Below, one piece after another: positions 7,982-15,535 of a stretch of DNA of 15,548 nt (position 1 is the stretch's first letter; each line of letters starts with the position of its first letter). The notes below the pieces were generated by a model. That model was not told the DNA's origin, made no database searches, and saw only the letters and a program-made list of their open reading frames with translations. Origin of the DNA: Synechococcaceae bacterium Bin_79_3 (GTDB taxonomy: Bacteria > Cyanobacteriota > Cyanobacteriia > PCC-6307 > Cyanobiaceae); NCBI GenBank assembly GCA_009914645.1, contig VFLB01000072.1, positions 1 to 15,548 on the forward strand, in the 5' to 3' direction. Position numbers and translations under genes: made by a program.

Positions 7982-9151
7982 ATGAGCATGGGCCGGGTCG
8001 GCGTTGTGCTGCTGAACCTTGGGGGCCCAGAGCGGATCCAAGATGTGGGGCCTTTTCTCTACAACTTATTTGCGGATCCGGAAATTATTCGGTTGCCGTT
8101 TCCAGTGCTTCAAAAGCCACTTGCTTGGTTGATAAGTACCTTGCGCAGCGGTAAGTCTCAGGAGGCCTACCGCTCTATTGGAGGGGGTTCCCCCTTGCGG
8201 CGCATTACAGATCACCAGGCCAGGGAATTACAAAGCCTGCTGCGGCAAAGGGGCATGGAGGCCACCACCTACGTAGCGATGCGCTACTGGCACCCATTTA
8301 CAGAATCGGCCGTTGCCGACATGAAAGCAGATGAAATTGATCAGGTAGTGGTTTTGCCTCTCTACCCTCATTTTTCAATTAGCACAAGCGGTTCCAGTTT
8401 TCGGGAATTACAGCGGCTGCAACAAGCAGATGCCGATTTCGCCCAATTACCGCTGCGGGCAATTCGCAGTTGGTACGACCATCCTGGCTACCTCAAAGCG
8501 ATGGTGCAATTAATAATTAAAGAATTAGATGCCTGCATAGATCCAGCCACAGCCCATGTGTTTTTTAGTGCCCATGGGGTTCCTAAAAGTTATGTGGAAG
8601 AGGCGGGCGATCCATATCAAAGCGAGATCCAAAATTGTGCGCGGCTGATAATGGAAACCCTTGATCGCAGCAACCCATGGACCCTTGCTTACCAAAGCAG
8701 GGTGGGCCCGGTGGAATGGCTGCAGCCCTACACAGAAGAAGCCCTAGAGGATCTGGGGGCTGCTGGAGTTAAAGAACTTGTGGTGGTGCCTATCAGCTTT
8801 GTAAGTGAACACATTGAAACCCTGGAAGAAATAGATATCGAGTATCGAGAAATAGCAACTGAAGCAGGGGTAAGTAATTTCCGCAGGGTGCCTGCCCTTG
8901 ATACCGATCCAACCTTTATTGCCTGTCTTGCGGATCTGGTTGAAACTTCTATGGCAGGTCCTGAAGTGAATCTGGAACTAGCTGCTGCGCTACCGGCGCG
9001 CACCAAGCTTTATCCCCAGGAAAAATGGGTGTGGGGCTGGAACAACACTTCTGAGGTGTGGAACGGCAGGCTTGCAATGCTCGGCTTTTCTGCATTTTTA
9101 CTGGAGCTCCTCAGCGGCCACGGACCGCTGCACAACATGGGTCTGCTATGA
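7982..9151 (+). CDS. hemH: Ferrochelatase with C-terminal Hlip/CAB-like domain
   Basis: Ferrochelatase inserts Fe(II) into protoporphyrin IX, the last step of heme synthesis. The 389-residue product starts [11 protein letters not shown], and includes [42 protein letters not shown], the catalytic-site histidine H198 in SAHGVPKSY, and [18 protein letters not shown]. After a short linker ([12 protein letters not shown]) the C-terminus has a chlorophyll a/b-binding-type helix: E358-V-W-N361-G-R363-L-A-M-L-G-F, the ExxNGRxAMxGF pattern of Hlips, followed by a hydrophobic stretch. This type II form is known in cyanobacteria and plastids; the helix would place the enzyme at the thylakoid membrane and may bind pigment. 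ATG 7982 is preferred over TTG 7973 because of the ribosome binding site at 7966-7971. The integrase-like gene is divergent with only 36 bp between starts, and ilvB follows 65 bp downstream. Confidence 0.97.
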   Translation: MSMGRVGVVLLNLGGPERIQDVGPFLYNLFADPEIIRLPFPVLQKPLAWLISTLRSGKSQEAYRSIGGGSPLRRITDHQARELQSLLRQRGMEATTYVAMRYWHPFTESAVADMKADEIDQVVVLPLYPHFSISTSGSSFRELQRLQQADADFAQLPLRAIRSWYDHPGYLKAMVQLIIKELDACIDPATAHVFFSAHGVPKSYVEEAGDPYQSEIQNCARLIMETLDRSNPWTLAYQSRVGPVEWLQPYTEEALEDLGAAGVKELVVVPISFVSEHIETLEEIDIEYREIATEAGVSNFRRVPALDTDPTFIACLADLVETSMAGPEVNLELAAALPARTKLYPQEKWVWGWNNTSEVWNGRLAMLGFSAFLLELLSGHGPLHNMGLL

Positions 9152-9216
9152 GCAAAGGCATAAGGGCCCTTCGCCAACTAAGTTAATAAACCAATGAACA
9201 GCTAACTGGTGCTGCC

Positions 9217-11064
9217 GTGACTATCACTACAGCTTCCCAAGCCACAGTGTCCCTGCAGGTGCCAGGCAAGGTGAGCGGCGCTTATGCCCTCATGGATGCA
9301 CTGCATCGCCATGGGGTTGAACACATTTTTGGATATCCCGGTGGAGCAATCCTGCCGATCTACGACGAACTTCACTTAGCAGAGCAACGGGGCTGGCTTA
9401 AACACCTATTGGTGCGCCATGAGCAGGGGGGAACTCACGCAGCCGATGCTTATGCGAGAGCCACCGGCAAAGTGGGAGTTTGTTTTGGCACATCTGGCCC
9501 TGGTGCAACGAATCTTGTAACAGGCATTGCTACAGCGCAGATGGACTCTGTGCCGATGGTTGTAATCACAGGCCAGGTGCCACGACCAGCCATTGGCACT
9601 GATGCCTTTCAGGAAACAGATATTTTTGGAATCACCCTTCCAATCGTTAAACATTCCTGGGTGGTGCGGGATCCGGCTCAGATCGGCAGAATCGTGGCAG
9701 AAGCTTTTTTGATCGCCTCAAGCGGACGCCCAGGGCCTGTCTTGATTGACGTGCCTAAAGATGTTGGGATAGAGCTTTTTGATTACGTACCAGTAGATCC
9801 AGGCTCAGTGGTGCCAACTGGCTTCCAGTTACCTCGAGCACCAAAACTGGCCAGCGTTGAGAAAGCTCTGGAATTGATTCGTGAGGCAAGGCGTCCGCTG
9901 CTTTATGTGGGAGGAGGCAGCATCAGCGCCGGCGCCCATGCAGAACTCAAAGTTTTAGCGGAACGCTTCCAACTTCCCGTTACTACAACTTTAATGGGCA
10001 AGGGCAGCTTCAACGAAAACCATCCATTAGCGGTGGGAATGCTTGGGATGCATGGCACTGCCTATGCAAACTTTGCTGTAACTGATTGTGATTTGTTAAT
10101 CGCAGCCGGGGCAAGATTTGATGACAGGGTCACAGGGAGACTTGATAGTTTTGCCCCTAGGGCAAGGGTAATTCATATTGATATTGATGCTGCTGAGGTT
10201 GGTAAAAACCGCTGCCCAGATGTTGCAATAGTGGCTGATGTAAAGCTTGCTTTGCAGGCGCTTTTAAATGCATCTGATCAAGAGCAAGCAAGCTTCCGCA
10301 CCGCAGCTTGGCTAGAGCGTATCAATGAATGGAAACTAAATTATCCACTTAATATTCCCGAACCAATTGGTGCAATTGCCCCACAAGAAGTGATGCTTGC
10401 GCTGCGAGATCTTGCTCCCAATGCAACTGTAACTACTGATGTTGGGCAACATCAAATGTGGGCTGCTCAATATCTAAACAACGGTCCGCGGCAATGGATT
10501 AGTAGTAGTGGGCTTGGCACAATGGGTTTTGGCCTACCTGCAGCTATTGGAGCTCAAACAGCATTGGAAGGCCAACAAGTAATTTGCGTTGCTGGTGATG
10601 CCAGTGTGCTGATGAATATTCAGGAACTGGGAACGCTTGCTCAATATCAACTACCAGTTAAGTTGATAATAATAAACAATGGCTGGCAAGGTATGGTTCG
10701 CCAATGGCAGGAAAGTTTTTATGACGAGCGTTATTCCGCCTCTGATATGAGCAAAGGCATGCCAGATTTCCCTGCACTTGCTGAAGCTTTTGGAATTAAG
10801 GGTATGGCAATAACTAACCGGGAAGCACTGCGCAGCAGCCTGCAGGAAGCATTTGATTACCCAGGACCAGTTTTAGTGGATGTAAAAGTACGCCGAAATG
10901 AAAATTGTTACCCAATGGTGCCGCCCGGCAAGAGCAATGCCCAAATGGTTGGGTTACCAAGCCATCCTGAACTAGCCCTAAGTGAAAGACGTAACTGCGG
11001 TAACTGCGGCCATTCAAATCCAAGTGAACATATCTGTTGTTCAAATTGTGGCGAGCGCCTATAA
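9217..11064 (+). CDS. ilvB: Acetolactate synthase large subunit with zinc-ribbon-like C-terminus
   Basis: The thiamine-diphosphate enzyme that condenses pyruvate to acetolactate or acetohydroxybutyrate, the first common step of branched-chain amino acid synthesis. The N-terminal domain has [17 protein letters not shown] and the catalytic glutamate E69 in VRHEQGG. The middle FAD-binding domain has [12 protein letters not shown]. The C-terminal ThDP/Mg site reads G460-D461-A-S through N487-N488, then [14 protein letters not shown]. After the usual end of the catalytic part (LPSHPEL) there is an extra tail, residues 592-615, with C594-x-x-C597 and C608-x-x-C611 (C607 also Cys), spaced like a small zinc ribbon. 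The start is GTG at 9217, with no clear ribosome binding site. No regulatory subunit gene (ilvN/ilvH) lies nearby. A short palindrome spans the stop codon. Confidence 0.96.
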   Translation: MTITTASQATVSLQVPGKVSGAYALMDALHRHGVEHIFGYPGGAILPIYDELHLAEQRGWLKHLLVRHEQGGTHAADAYARATGKVGVCFGTSGPGATNLVTGIATAQMDSVPMVVITGQVPRPAIGTDAFQETDIFGITLPIVKHSWVVRDPAQIGRIVAEAFLIASSGRPGPVLIDVPKDVGIELFDYVPVDPGSVVPTGFQLPRAPKLASVEKALELIREARRPLLYVGGGSISAGAHAELKVLAERFQLPVTTTLMGKGSFNENHPLAVGMLGMHGTAYANFAVTDCDLLIAAGARFDDRVTGRLDSFAPRARVIHIDIDAAEVGKNRCPDVAIVADVKLALQALLNASDQEQASFRTAAWLERINEWKLNYPLNIPEPIGAIAPQEVMLALRDLAPNATVTTDVGQHQMWAAQYLNNGPRQWISSSGLGTMGFGLPAAIGAQTALEGQQVICVAGDASVLMNIQELGTLAQYQLPVKLIIINNGWQGMVRQWQESFYDERYSASDMSKGMPDFPALAEAFGIKGMAITNREALRSSLQEAFDYPGPVLVDVKVRRNENCYPMVPPGKSNAQMVGLPSHPELALSERRNCGNCGHSNPSEHICCSNCGERL

Positions 11065-11092
11065 AATTATAGGTTCAGGATAATAATTTTTT
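11058..11092 (+). terminator. Possible Rho-independent terminator at the ilvB end
   Basis: CCTATAA (11058-11064) and TTATAGG (11067-11073) form a perfect inverted repeat that includes the ilvB stop codon, and six T follow at 11087-11092. The stem is A-T rich and the T run is about 14 bases away, so termination would be weak. On the opposite strand no T run follows, so it would not serve ppk2. Confidence 0.3.
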
Positions 11093-11944
11093 ACCTTTAG
11101 CCAGAGCCTCATTCTGATCTTTTGTTAGCAGTGGATAGCGGAGTTTTAAATCATTAAGAGCAGCGTTAATAGTTTTTGTAATTATCAAACGACCAAACCA
11201 TTTATTATTCATTGGTACGCAATACCAAGGAGCATCGCTGGTGCTTGTATTTTGAAGCATTGCCTCAAAAGCATTTTGATAATCATCCCAGTAGCGCCTT
11301 TCCTCTAAATCGCTAAACGAAAATTTCCAATTTTTTTCAGGGGCCTCCAGGCGCTTTAAGAAACGTTTGCGTTGTTCATCAGCGCTGATATGCAAGAAAA
11401 ATTTAAGTAGGATAATACCGTTGCGAAAAAGATGTTTCTCAAATGCATTAATGTCTTCATAGCGATTTTTCCATATATCAGGCCCTAAAAGTGAATCGGG
11501 CAAGGATTGATTAGCTACAAGATTATGAACCTTAACTACAAGCACCTCCTCATAGTAGGAACGATTAAATATACCAATTTCCCCTCTTTGTGGGAGCCTT
11601 AGATTGTAGCGCCACAACCAATTATGACGCAAATCATCAACGGAAGGATGATTAAAACTATGTACTCTTACCCCCTGAGGATTAACCCCACTCATAACAT
11701 GCTTAATAGTTGAATCTTTTCCCGCAGCATCAATTGCTTGAAGCACTATTAATACGCCCCAGCGTGCATCTGCGTAGAGAAGATCCTGGAATTTCGCTAG
11801 CTGTTGAACCCCCTCAAGAAGGAGTTCATTTGAGGCAGATTTATCTTTTAAGTTACCTGTAAAGTTTGGGTCTTGATCGGCCAAACGAAATGAACTGCCG
11901 CTAGAAACTTTATAAAAATTAGGCTGATGCCATTCAGCTGCCAC
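11075..11944 (-). CDS. ppk2: Polyphosphate kinase 2 family protein
   Basis: PPK2 enzymes transfer phosphate between inorganic polyphosphate and nucleotides (NDP or NMP); the direction and nucleotide differ between classes. The 289-residue product is the normal size for a single-domain PPK2. The Walker A-like motif is AIDAAGKDSTIKHVMSG (70-86, with D72 and K76). GVNPQGVRVHSFNHPS follows, then the lid and Walker B-like segment GIFNRSYYEEVLVVKVH (124-140). EKNWKFSFSDLEERRYWDDY and the PWYCVPMNNKWFGRL block are also family hallmarks. The sequence resembles the small PPK2-related proteins assigned to polyphosphate:AMP or NDP phosphotransfer, but class cannot be fixed by eye. The start is GTG at 11944 (M-A-A-E-W). 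It converges on ilvB with a 10-bp gap and is divergent from the small secreted protein gene (46 bp between starts). Confidence 0.92.
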   Translation of the reverse strand: MAAEWHQPNFYKVSSGSSFRLADQDPNFTGNLKDKSASNELLLEGVQQLAKFQDLLYADARWGVLIVLQAIDAAGKDSTIKHVMSGVNPQGVRVHSFNHPSVDDLRHNWLWRYNLRLPQRGEIGIFNRSYYEEVLVVKVHNLVANQSLPDSLLGPDIWKNRYEDINAFEKHLFRNGIILLKFFLHISADEQRKRFLKRLEAPEKNWKFSFSDLEERRYWDDYQNAFEAMLQNTSTSDAPWYCVPMNNKWFGRLIITKTINAALNDLKLRYPLLTKDQNEALAKGKKLLS

Positions 11945-11990
11945 AGCACTTCAAGCAATAGACGATAATAGCAAAGGATATAGGTTTTAC

Positions 11991-12374
11991 ATGAATTGGT
12001 TTTGTCTTTCGTTTGTGCATGTTCTTTTACTAATTACTTGTTTACTGCAAGTGCCAAGCTTTGTATCAGCTGCTGAAGTGCTACAGGTAAGAGAAGCAGA
12101 TCTACTACTGATTGGTGATCAAAATCGAACTTATAGCGTTCGCCTCGCATGCGCAGAAATCCAACCAGGCAAAGAAAAAGCTGCCATTGATTTCCTGCGC
12201 AAAACGCTGCCAAGGCGCCAACGCGTTAATTTAATGCCAATCGGCAGCGAAGAAGGATTGTTACTCGCAAGAGTGAGAGCCTTAGACAGTGATTCGGATT
12301 TAACTACTCTATTAGTAGAGCAGCAGTTGGCTACAATTAGTTCTACGTGCATTAACAAAATCAAACCCACCTAA
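11991..12374 (+). CDS. Secreted protein, staphylococcal-nuclease-like fold lacking catalytic residues (putative)
   Basis: A 127-residue protein with an N-terminal signal peptide (hydrophobic residues about 4-22, likely cleavage after SAA near residue 28), so periplasmic or thylakoid-lumenal. The mature part follows the order of an SNase/OB fold: strands, then YSVRLACAEIQPGKEKAAIDFLRK (48-71), then EGLLLARV (88-95), then DLTTLLVEQQLA (103-114), matching the VRLxGIDxPE...GRxLAxV...NxxLVxxGLA layout. Aligned by eye, the first catalytic arginine is kept (R51), but the glutamate position is P59 and the second arginine position is L91, so I infer it is not a nuclease. C54 and C120 are its two mature cysteines and could form a disulfide. 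It is followed after 4 nt by a small membrane protein gene, probably in one transcript. The fold call is tentative. Confidence 0.55.
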   Translation: MNWFCLSFVHVLLLITCLLQVPSFVSAAEVLQVREADLLLIGDQNRTYSVRLACAEIQPGKEKAAIDFLRKTLPRRQRVNLMPIGSEEGLLLARVRALDSDSDLTTLLVEQQLATISSTCINKIKPT

Positions 12375-12378
12375 GAAA

Positions 12379-12582
12379 ATGAGCCTTAATCGCACAGCTA
12401 AGGGTATTGTTTTAGTGCCTTGCCTACTACTTGGCGCAGCTTTTATAAGTGCCGGGCTTTGGGGCGGCGAAACAAATCAAACAGTGGCCTACAGCCTTGG
12501 TGGTGCTCTTATGTTAGGGGGGATATTAGCTCAATTGTTGCCAGATGGTAGCAATAAACCAGATGTTGAAGATAATAATTAA
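12379..12582 (+). CDS. Small two-helix membrane protein, unknown function
   Basis: A 67-residue hypothetical protein that I do not recognise. Two hydrophobic segments are visible, roughly residues 9-29 and 35-55, separated by a short polar turn (GGETNQT) and each containing several small residues (GxxxA/GG patterns) that favour helix packing. The N-terminus carries R5 and K8 and the tail after residue 55 is polar and acidic (ends DVEDNN). The positive residues before helix 1 suggest a cytoplasmic N-terminus and, with two helices, a cytoplasmic C-terminus. ATG at 12379 is only 4 nt after the stop of the secreted nuclease-fold gene, so it is likely expressed with it. The convergent Tic22-like gene ends 9 bp away. 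Confidence 0.65.
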   Translation: MSLNRTAKGIVLVPCLLLGAAFISAGLWGGETNQTVAYSLGGALMLGGILAQLLPDGSNKPDVEDNN

Positions 12583-12591
12583 AAGTTTTGT

Positions 12592-13305
12592 TTACGGTTT
12601 TTTAGCGCCAGACTGGCCTTGCTCCTGCATCAATTTGAAAAATGCCGGAGTTGGGTAAAAAACGAATTCATCAGTTTTTGTTTCAATCATCCTGCCCAAA
12701 GCAACAGTGAGATCTGCAGCTAACAACTCAACTTTAGTTCCTGTTATTTTTGCAGCCGCAGCCGCCGCATCGTTATAAGAAAGGAAGAAAACAGCCTTTG
12801 TCCCCTTGGGAGTATTTACTGTTATGAAAGGTTTTGAGAAGAATACTGGCACCGAAAGACCTTCATTAATATCTTTTTCGCTAACACCTTGCTTACGTAG
12901 CAGCTCAACAGCCTTCGACATATCAATATCTGAACTAATAACAGGAGCTACAAGTTTTTTATCAGTAAGAGTTTTATTAATCTCGTTTACTTTATCGTTA
13001 GCTAAATTCATCGGTATTGGTGTTACCCGTGCTTTAGCAGTTGGATTTGCCTTATTAAAAGCATCCAATTCCTTTAAGGCTTTAGCTTGATCGAGGAACA
13101 TCGGCAAGAGTAAATTTTTATCACTCTGGGGAATTGGAATTGGAGCGCCTTGATCATTAGTAATTAGAAAAACTGGGATAACGGCTAATTTCCTCAGGGC
13201 ATCAGCTTCGGGTATTGCCCTTAACGGCAATCCAGAAAGAAGAAGGGGCAAGCAAGCTGCTGCGCCCAAGAAAGCAGATCGAAAGCCTGACACAACACGC
13301 TTCAC
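12592..13305 (-). CDS. tic22: Tic22-family protein
   Basis: A 237-residue protein with a signal peptide (K2-R3, hydrophobic stretch about 11-27, likely cleavage near LRAIPEADA), so exported. The mature part resembles Tic22: VIPVFLITNDQGAPIPI near the start, FLDQAKALKELDAFNKANP (a conserved alpha segment), VTPIPMNLANDKVNE, then VPVFFSKPFITVN and AVFFLSYNDAAAAAAKI. The two related halves, each with an IPVF/VPVF strand followed by helices, fit the two-fold pseudo-symmetry of the family. In cyanobacteria Tic22 is periplasmic and linked to outer-membrane biogenesis through Omp85; in plastids it works in protein import. It is divergent from the binding-protein-like gene (about 74 bp between chosen starts). 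Confidence 0.8.
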   Translation of the reverse strand: MKRVVSGFRSAFLGAAACLPLLLSGLPLRAIPEADALRKLAVIPVFLITNDQGAPIPIPQSDKNLLLPMFLDQAKALKELDAFNKANPTAKARVTPIPMNLANDKVNEINKTLTDKKLVAPVISSDIDMSKAVELLRKQGVSEKDINEGLSVPVFFSKPFITVNTPKGTKAVFFLSYNDAAAAAAKITGTKVELLAADLTVALGRMIETKTDEFVFYPTPAFFKLMQEQGQSGAKKP

Positions 13306-13379
13306 AAAAATCCTATATTCGATTGGCTAAGCGTAAGCAAAAACAAGCTCTAACCTCCATGGGTTGGACGGTATGCGTC

Positions 13380-14552
13380 ATGACCACCAATAAAAATTTT
13401 GCTGCGCTGCAGATAGTGGGCGTATTGGCAGCACTTCTTGGCAGTCAAAGCCTTGTGGCATCTGAACCGCTAGCTGGAAATGCCTTAATTCTGCTTCCAA
13501 GCGAGGGAGCAATTGCAGGTTTAGGGGATGGCCTAAGGCGTGGGTTTGGCTTGGCCCAAGAACAAAGCCAGTTATGTGGTGCCCCCTCAACTCAGTGGTC
13601 TATTGGTTGGATAAAACCTGGCAGCGATCCAGCAAAGCAATTAAGCAAACGCAAATTACCTCCCTTGTTGCTTGCTCCACCCGCAACACCCTTAGTAGAA
13701 ACTGGCTTATTGGCAGCTTCAGAGCAACGACAAATAATTCTGCCGCTGCAAAGGGGGGCTTCATTGCAGCAATTAGCAAGCCGCCGTGGCTCAGATCAAC
13801 TCTGGCCGGTTAGTCCGGCCCGCAGCCTAGAAATTGATTCCCTTGTAAAAGCAATGGTTCAAGCCAACCTGCGAAGCTTCTTCTTGATTAGTGATGGCAG
13901 TGCCGAACAGCAACTATTGGCAGATCGATTTTTGGAAAGCATGCGCCTAAATGGGGGCGTTTTACTTGGCACTGATTTAAAGGCCCGCCTGATTGATCCA
14001 AACAAACCAAAAGATTTGCAATTACTAGTGTCTGATGCTGAGTGGTTTCAACCGGCAGCCTTGGTGGTAATGAGCCCACAAAACAGTAAATTAACGCTCG
14101 CGGTGCAGGCTCAAACCTGGCCACAAGATATGCGCTTAGCTTGGAATTTTCCGCCAAAATCACTCAGCAAGCAGGTGCAAATTGGAGTAGCAGAAGCAAG
14201 CAAGGGGCCAGGCTGGAAAAGTTTTGAGCTGGATTTCAAAAAACGTTTTGGTTACAAACCTGGAACTGTTGAAGCAGCTGGATACGACGCCGGCCAGCTT
14301 GTTGCTTTATCTGTGTTGCCAGCAAAAGTTAGTACGCGTAACGGCATGGGGGGCTTTAATCCTGCCCTTACACCAAAGAGTGTTTGCGCAAATGTGAAGA
14401 TCAGAAAAAAAGGCGATGCGGCAAGGCCACTTGGGGCGATAAGCAATATGGACATGAAAGCAGCAACCCCGCCAACAGCTCAACTGGATGTGATCCAATT
14501 GGAAGTTAACGGGGTGCAACTGCAGAAGGCCTTTAATTTAGGCGCTAATTAG
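13380..14552 (+). CDS. Type I periplasmic binding protein-like protein
   Basis: A 390-residue exported protein. With the ATG at 13380 it begins M-T-T-N-K-N-F followed by a hydrophobic core and a likely signal peptidase site near SLVASEP. The body resembles type I periplasmic binding proteins (LivJ / LppC-like). It opens NALILLPSEGAIAGLGDGLRRGF, and has a middle strand LRSFFLISDGSAEQQLLADRFLESM where LivJ-type proteins have the hinge and second lobe. The C-terminal FKKRFGYKPGTVEAAGYDAGQLVAL matches the F-x-x-R-Y-G-x-x-P...GYDA motif of the family. The ligand is unknown. No permease or ATPase gene is adjacent, so it is an orphan here. ATG 13359 is an alternative start; the open frame back to 13215 overlaps the Tic22-like gene and has no signal peptide at its beginning, so I rejected it. 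Confidence 0.72.
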   Translation: MTTNKNFAALQIVGVLAALLGSQSLVASEPLAGNALILLPSEGAIAGLGDGLRRGFGLAQEQSQLCGAPSTQWSIGWIKPGSDPAKQLSKRKLPPLLLAPPATPLVETGLLAASEQRQIILPLQRGASLQQLASRRGSDQLWPVSPARSLEIDSLVKAMVQANLRSFFLISDGSAEQQLLADRFLESMRLNGGVLLGTDLKARLIDPNKPKDLQLLVSDAEWFQPAALVVMSPQNSKLTLAVQAQTWPQDMRLAWNFPPKSLSKQVQIGVAEASKGPGWKSFELDFKKRFGYKPGTVEAAGYDAGQLVALSVLPAKVSTRNGMGGFNPALTPKSVCANVKIRKKGDAARPLGAISNMDMKAATPPTAQLDVIQLEVNGVQLQKAFNLGAN

Positions 14553-14572
14553 AAGGATTAAGAACCTATTAA

Positions 14573-14935
14573 TCACTCTTCGCCTTCATCCTCACCACCC
14601 ACTGGCACTAAACGGATTTGTTTGCGGCCTAGCTTAATTTCAAACTCATCACCGGGTTTCAGGTTCAGCATCGCTGTGTAGGCCTTACCTATAAGCAGAT
14701 TGCCATTTCCTTGAACAGTGGCCACATAGCTGAGCTTGCGACCGCCTTTACCAACGGAAGCACCACCAATTTCAACGCCCTTAGCCTCCAATAAAGCCTC
14801 GTAGAAAGCTGTGAAATTTAAACGCTCGCCGCCATCTTTCTTAGTGGACACATATCCACAGGCACGAACGATATCTGATTTACTGGCGTCGCCAAGATCG
14901 CGCACCTTCGTTAAAAGGTCATTTCCGATGAGCAT
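14573..14935 (-). CDS. cyAbrB-type transcriptional regulator
   Basis: A 120-residue regulator of the cyanobacterial AbrB-like family. Unlike Bacillus AbrB, the DNA-binding swapped-hairpin domain is C-terminal (about 70-112: YVATVQGNGNLLIGKAYTAML, then NLKPGDEFEIKLGRKQIRLVPV). The N-terminal part (KSDIVRACGYVSTKKDGGERLNFTAFYEALLEAKG, about 19-53) is the cyanobacteria-specific segment. Family members in other cyanobacteria act as broad chromosome-associated regulators of carbon and nitrogen genes. The C-terminus is strongly acidic (GGEDEGEE). It is convergent with the binding-protein-like gene (20-bp gap) and divergent from the acetyltransferase gene across a 123-bp A/T-rich gap. The next in-frame ATG is far inside the protein, so ATG 14935 is the likely start. 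Confidence 0.9.
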   Translation of the reverse strand: MLIGNDLLTKVRDLGDASKSDIVRACGYVSTKKDGGERLNFTAFYEALLEAKGVEIGGASVGKGGRKLSYVATVQGNGNLLIGKAYTAMLNLKPGDEFEIKLGRKQIRLVPVGGEDEGEE

Positions 14936-15058
14936 GAGTAGTAGAAGAAGTTGATTACTTTAAAAACATACCAAACAAATGACAGATTTGAAAACCTTTT
15001 GCCGCAGGTTTGCTAATTGGTTTAGTAGATAGGCTGGTGATAACGAAAGAAGCCAACA
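14936..15058. promoter_or_regulatory. Divergent promoter region between cyAbrB-type gene and GNAT gene
   Basis: A 123-bp A/T-rich gap between divergent starts, the largest non-coding stretch in the window. It has an inverted repeat with six-base arms, AAACCT (14992-14997) and AGGTTT (15006-15011), around eight bases. On the minus strand a TTCAAA...TATGTT pair with 16-base spacing could be a promoter for the regulator; this match is poor. The repeat could be an operator for the neighbouring AbrB-type protein, but that is inference only. Confidence 0.35.
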
Positions 15059-15535
15059 GTGATTTCCAACAAATGGCCAATCAGGCCAATGTTGCTACTC
15101 GATCAGGGGATTGCTCGGGAGGTGTATGTAGATGCTGTGCTGAACTTGCCAGAAAAGATCTACAGCAAGGCTCAACTTGATGCCTGGGCTGCTGTTGCTC
15201 TCCTGCCTGGTGTGCTTGATAAAACCCTGCAGGAAGGTTTTGGGTTGGTGAGTTGCAGCGAAACAGCAATAGAAGCTTTTGCTGTGCTGTATCCAGCAGA
15301 TCGGGTGGCATTGCTTTACTGCCGAGCTAGATCACATCGCCAAGGCCGTGGCAAACAATTACTACAAGCATTAGAGGAACAGGCCATTAAGCAAGGGGTT
15401 AGGCAACTACGCACCGAGGCGAGCTACATCAGCCAGCCCCTCTTTGAAAGCCTCGGCTGGATTACAGAGCAGAAAGAACACTTGCTGATTGGTGGAATTG
15501 CCTTTGAACGCTTTCTTATGGGCAAAACCCTTTAG
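15059..15535 (+). CDS. GNAT family N-acetyltransferase
   Basis: A 158-residue GNAT-fold acyltransferase, which moves an acetyl group from acetyl-CoA to an amine. The acetyl-CoA loop (motif A) is HRQGRGKQLL (93-102), following the strand DRVALLYCRA (81-90). The C-terminal part RTEASYISQPLFESLGWITEQK has the A-S-x-x-x-x-x-x-F-E-x-L-G-W/F end typical of the family. The N-terminal IRPMLLLDQG... segment and TLQEGFGLVSCSETAIEAFAVLYP fit the early strands. Substrate unknown. I kept the GTG at 15059 because the frame before the ATG at 15089 still reads like a GNAT N-terminus (WPIRP); there is no strong ribosome binding site for either. The gene ends 13 bp before the window edge. Confidence 0.8.
   Translation: MISNKWPIRPMLLLDQGIAREVYVDAVLNLPEKIYSKAQLDAWAAVALLPGVLDKTLQEGFGLVSCSETAIEAFAVLYPADRVALLYCRARSHRQGRGKQLLQALEEQAIKQGVRQLRTEASYISQPLFESLGWITEQKEHLLIGGIAFERFLMGKTL

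Noticed and set aside
7946..8041. 32-residue N-terminal extension of the integrase-like frame into hemH
   Set aside because: It overlaps the clearly conserved start of hemH, and ATG 7945 / GTG 7948 give a sensible start outside hemH.
8728..9006. Antisense open frame within hemH
   Set aside because: A shadow of the strongly conserved ferrochelatase frame, with no recognisable domain.
9162..9171. AAGGGCCCTT palindrome between hemH and ilvB
   Set aside because: A ten-base perfect palindrome with no loop and no T run; it is not a usable terminator hairpin and may be chance.
11945..11990. TATTAT / ATAATAG as shared -10 elements for ppk2 and the secreted protein gene
   Set aside because: No matching -35 at normal spacing on either strand; too little to call a promoter.
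13215..13379. 55-residue N-terminal extension of the binding-protein-like frame
   Set aside because: It overlaps the Tic22-like gene start and would bury the signal peptide inside the protein; ATG 13380 places the signal peptide at the N-terminus.
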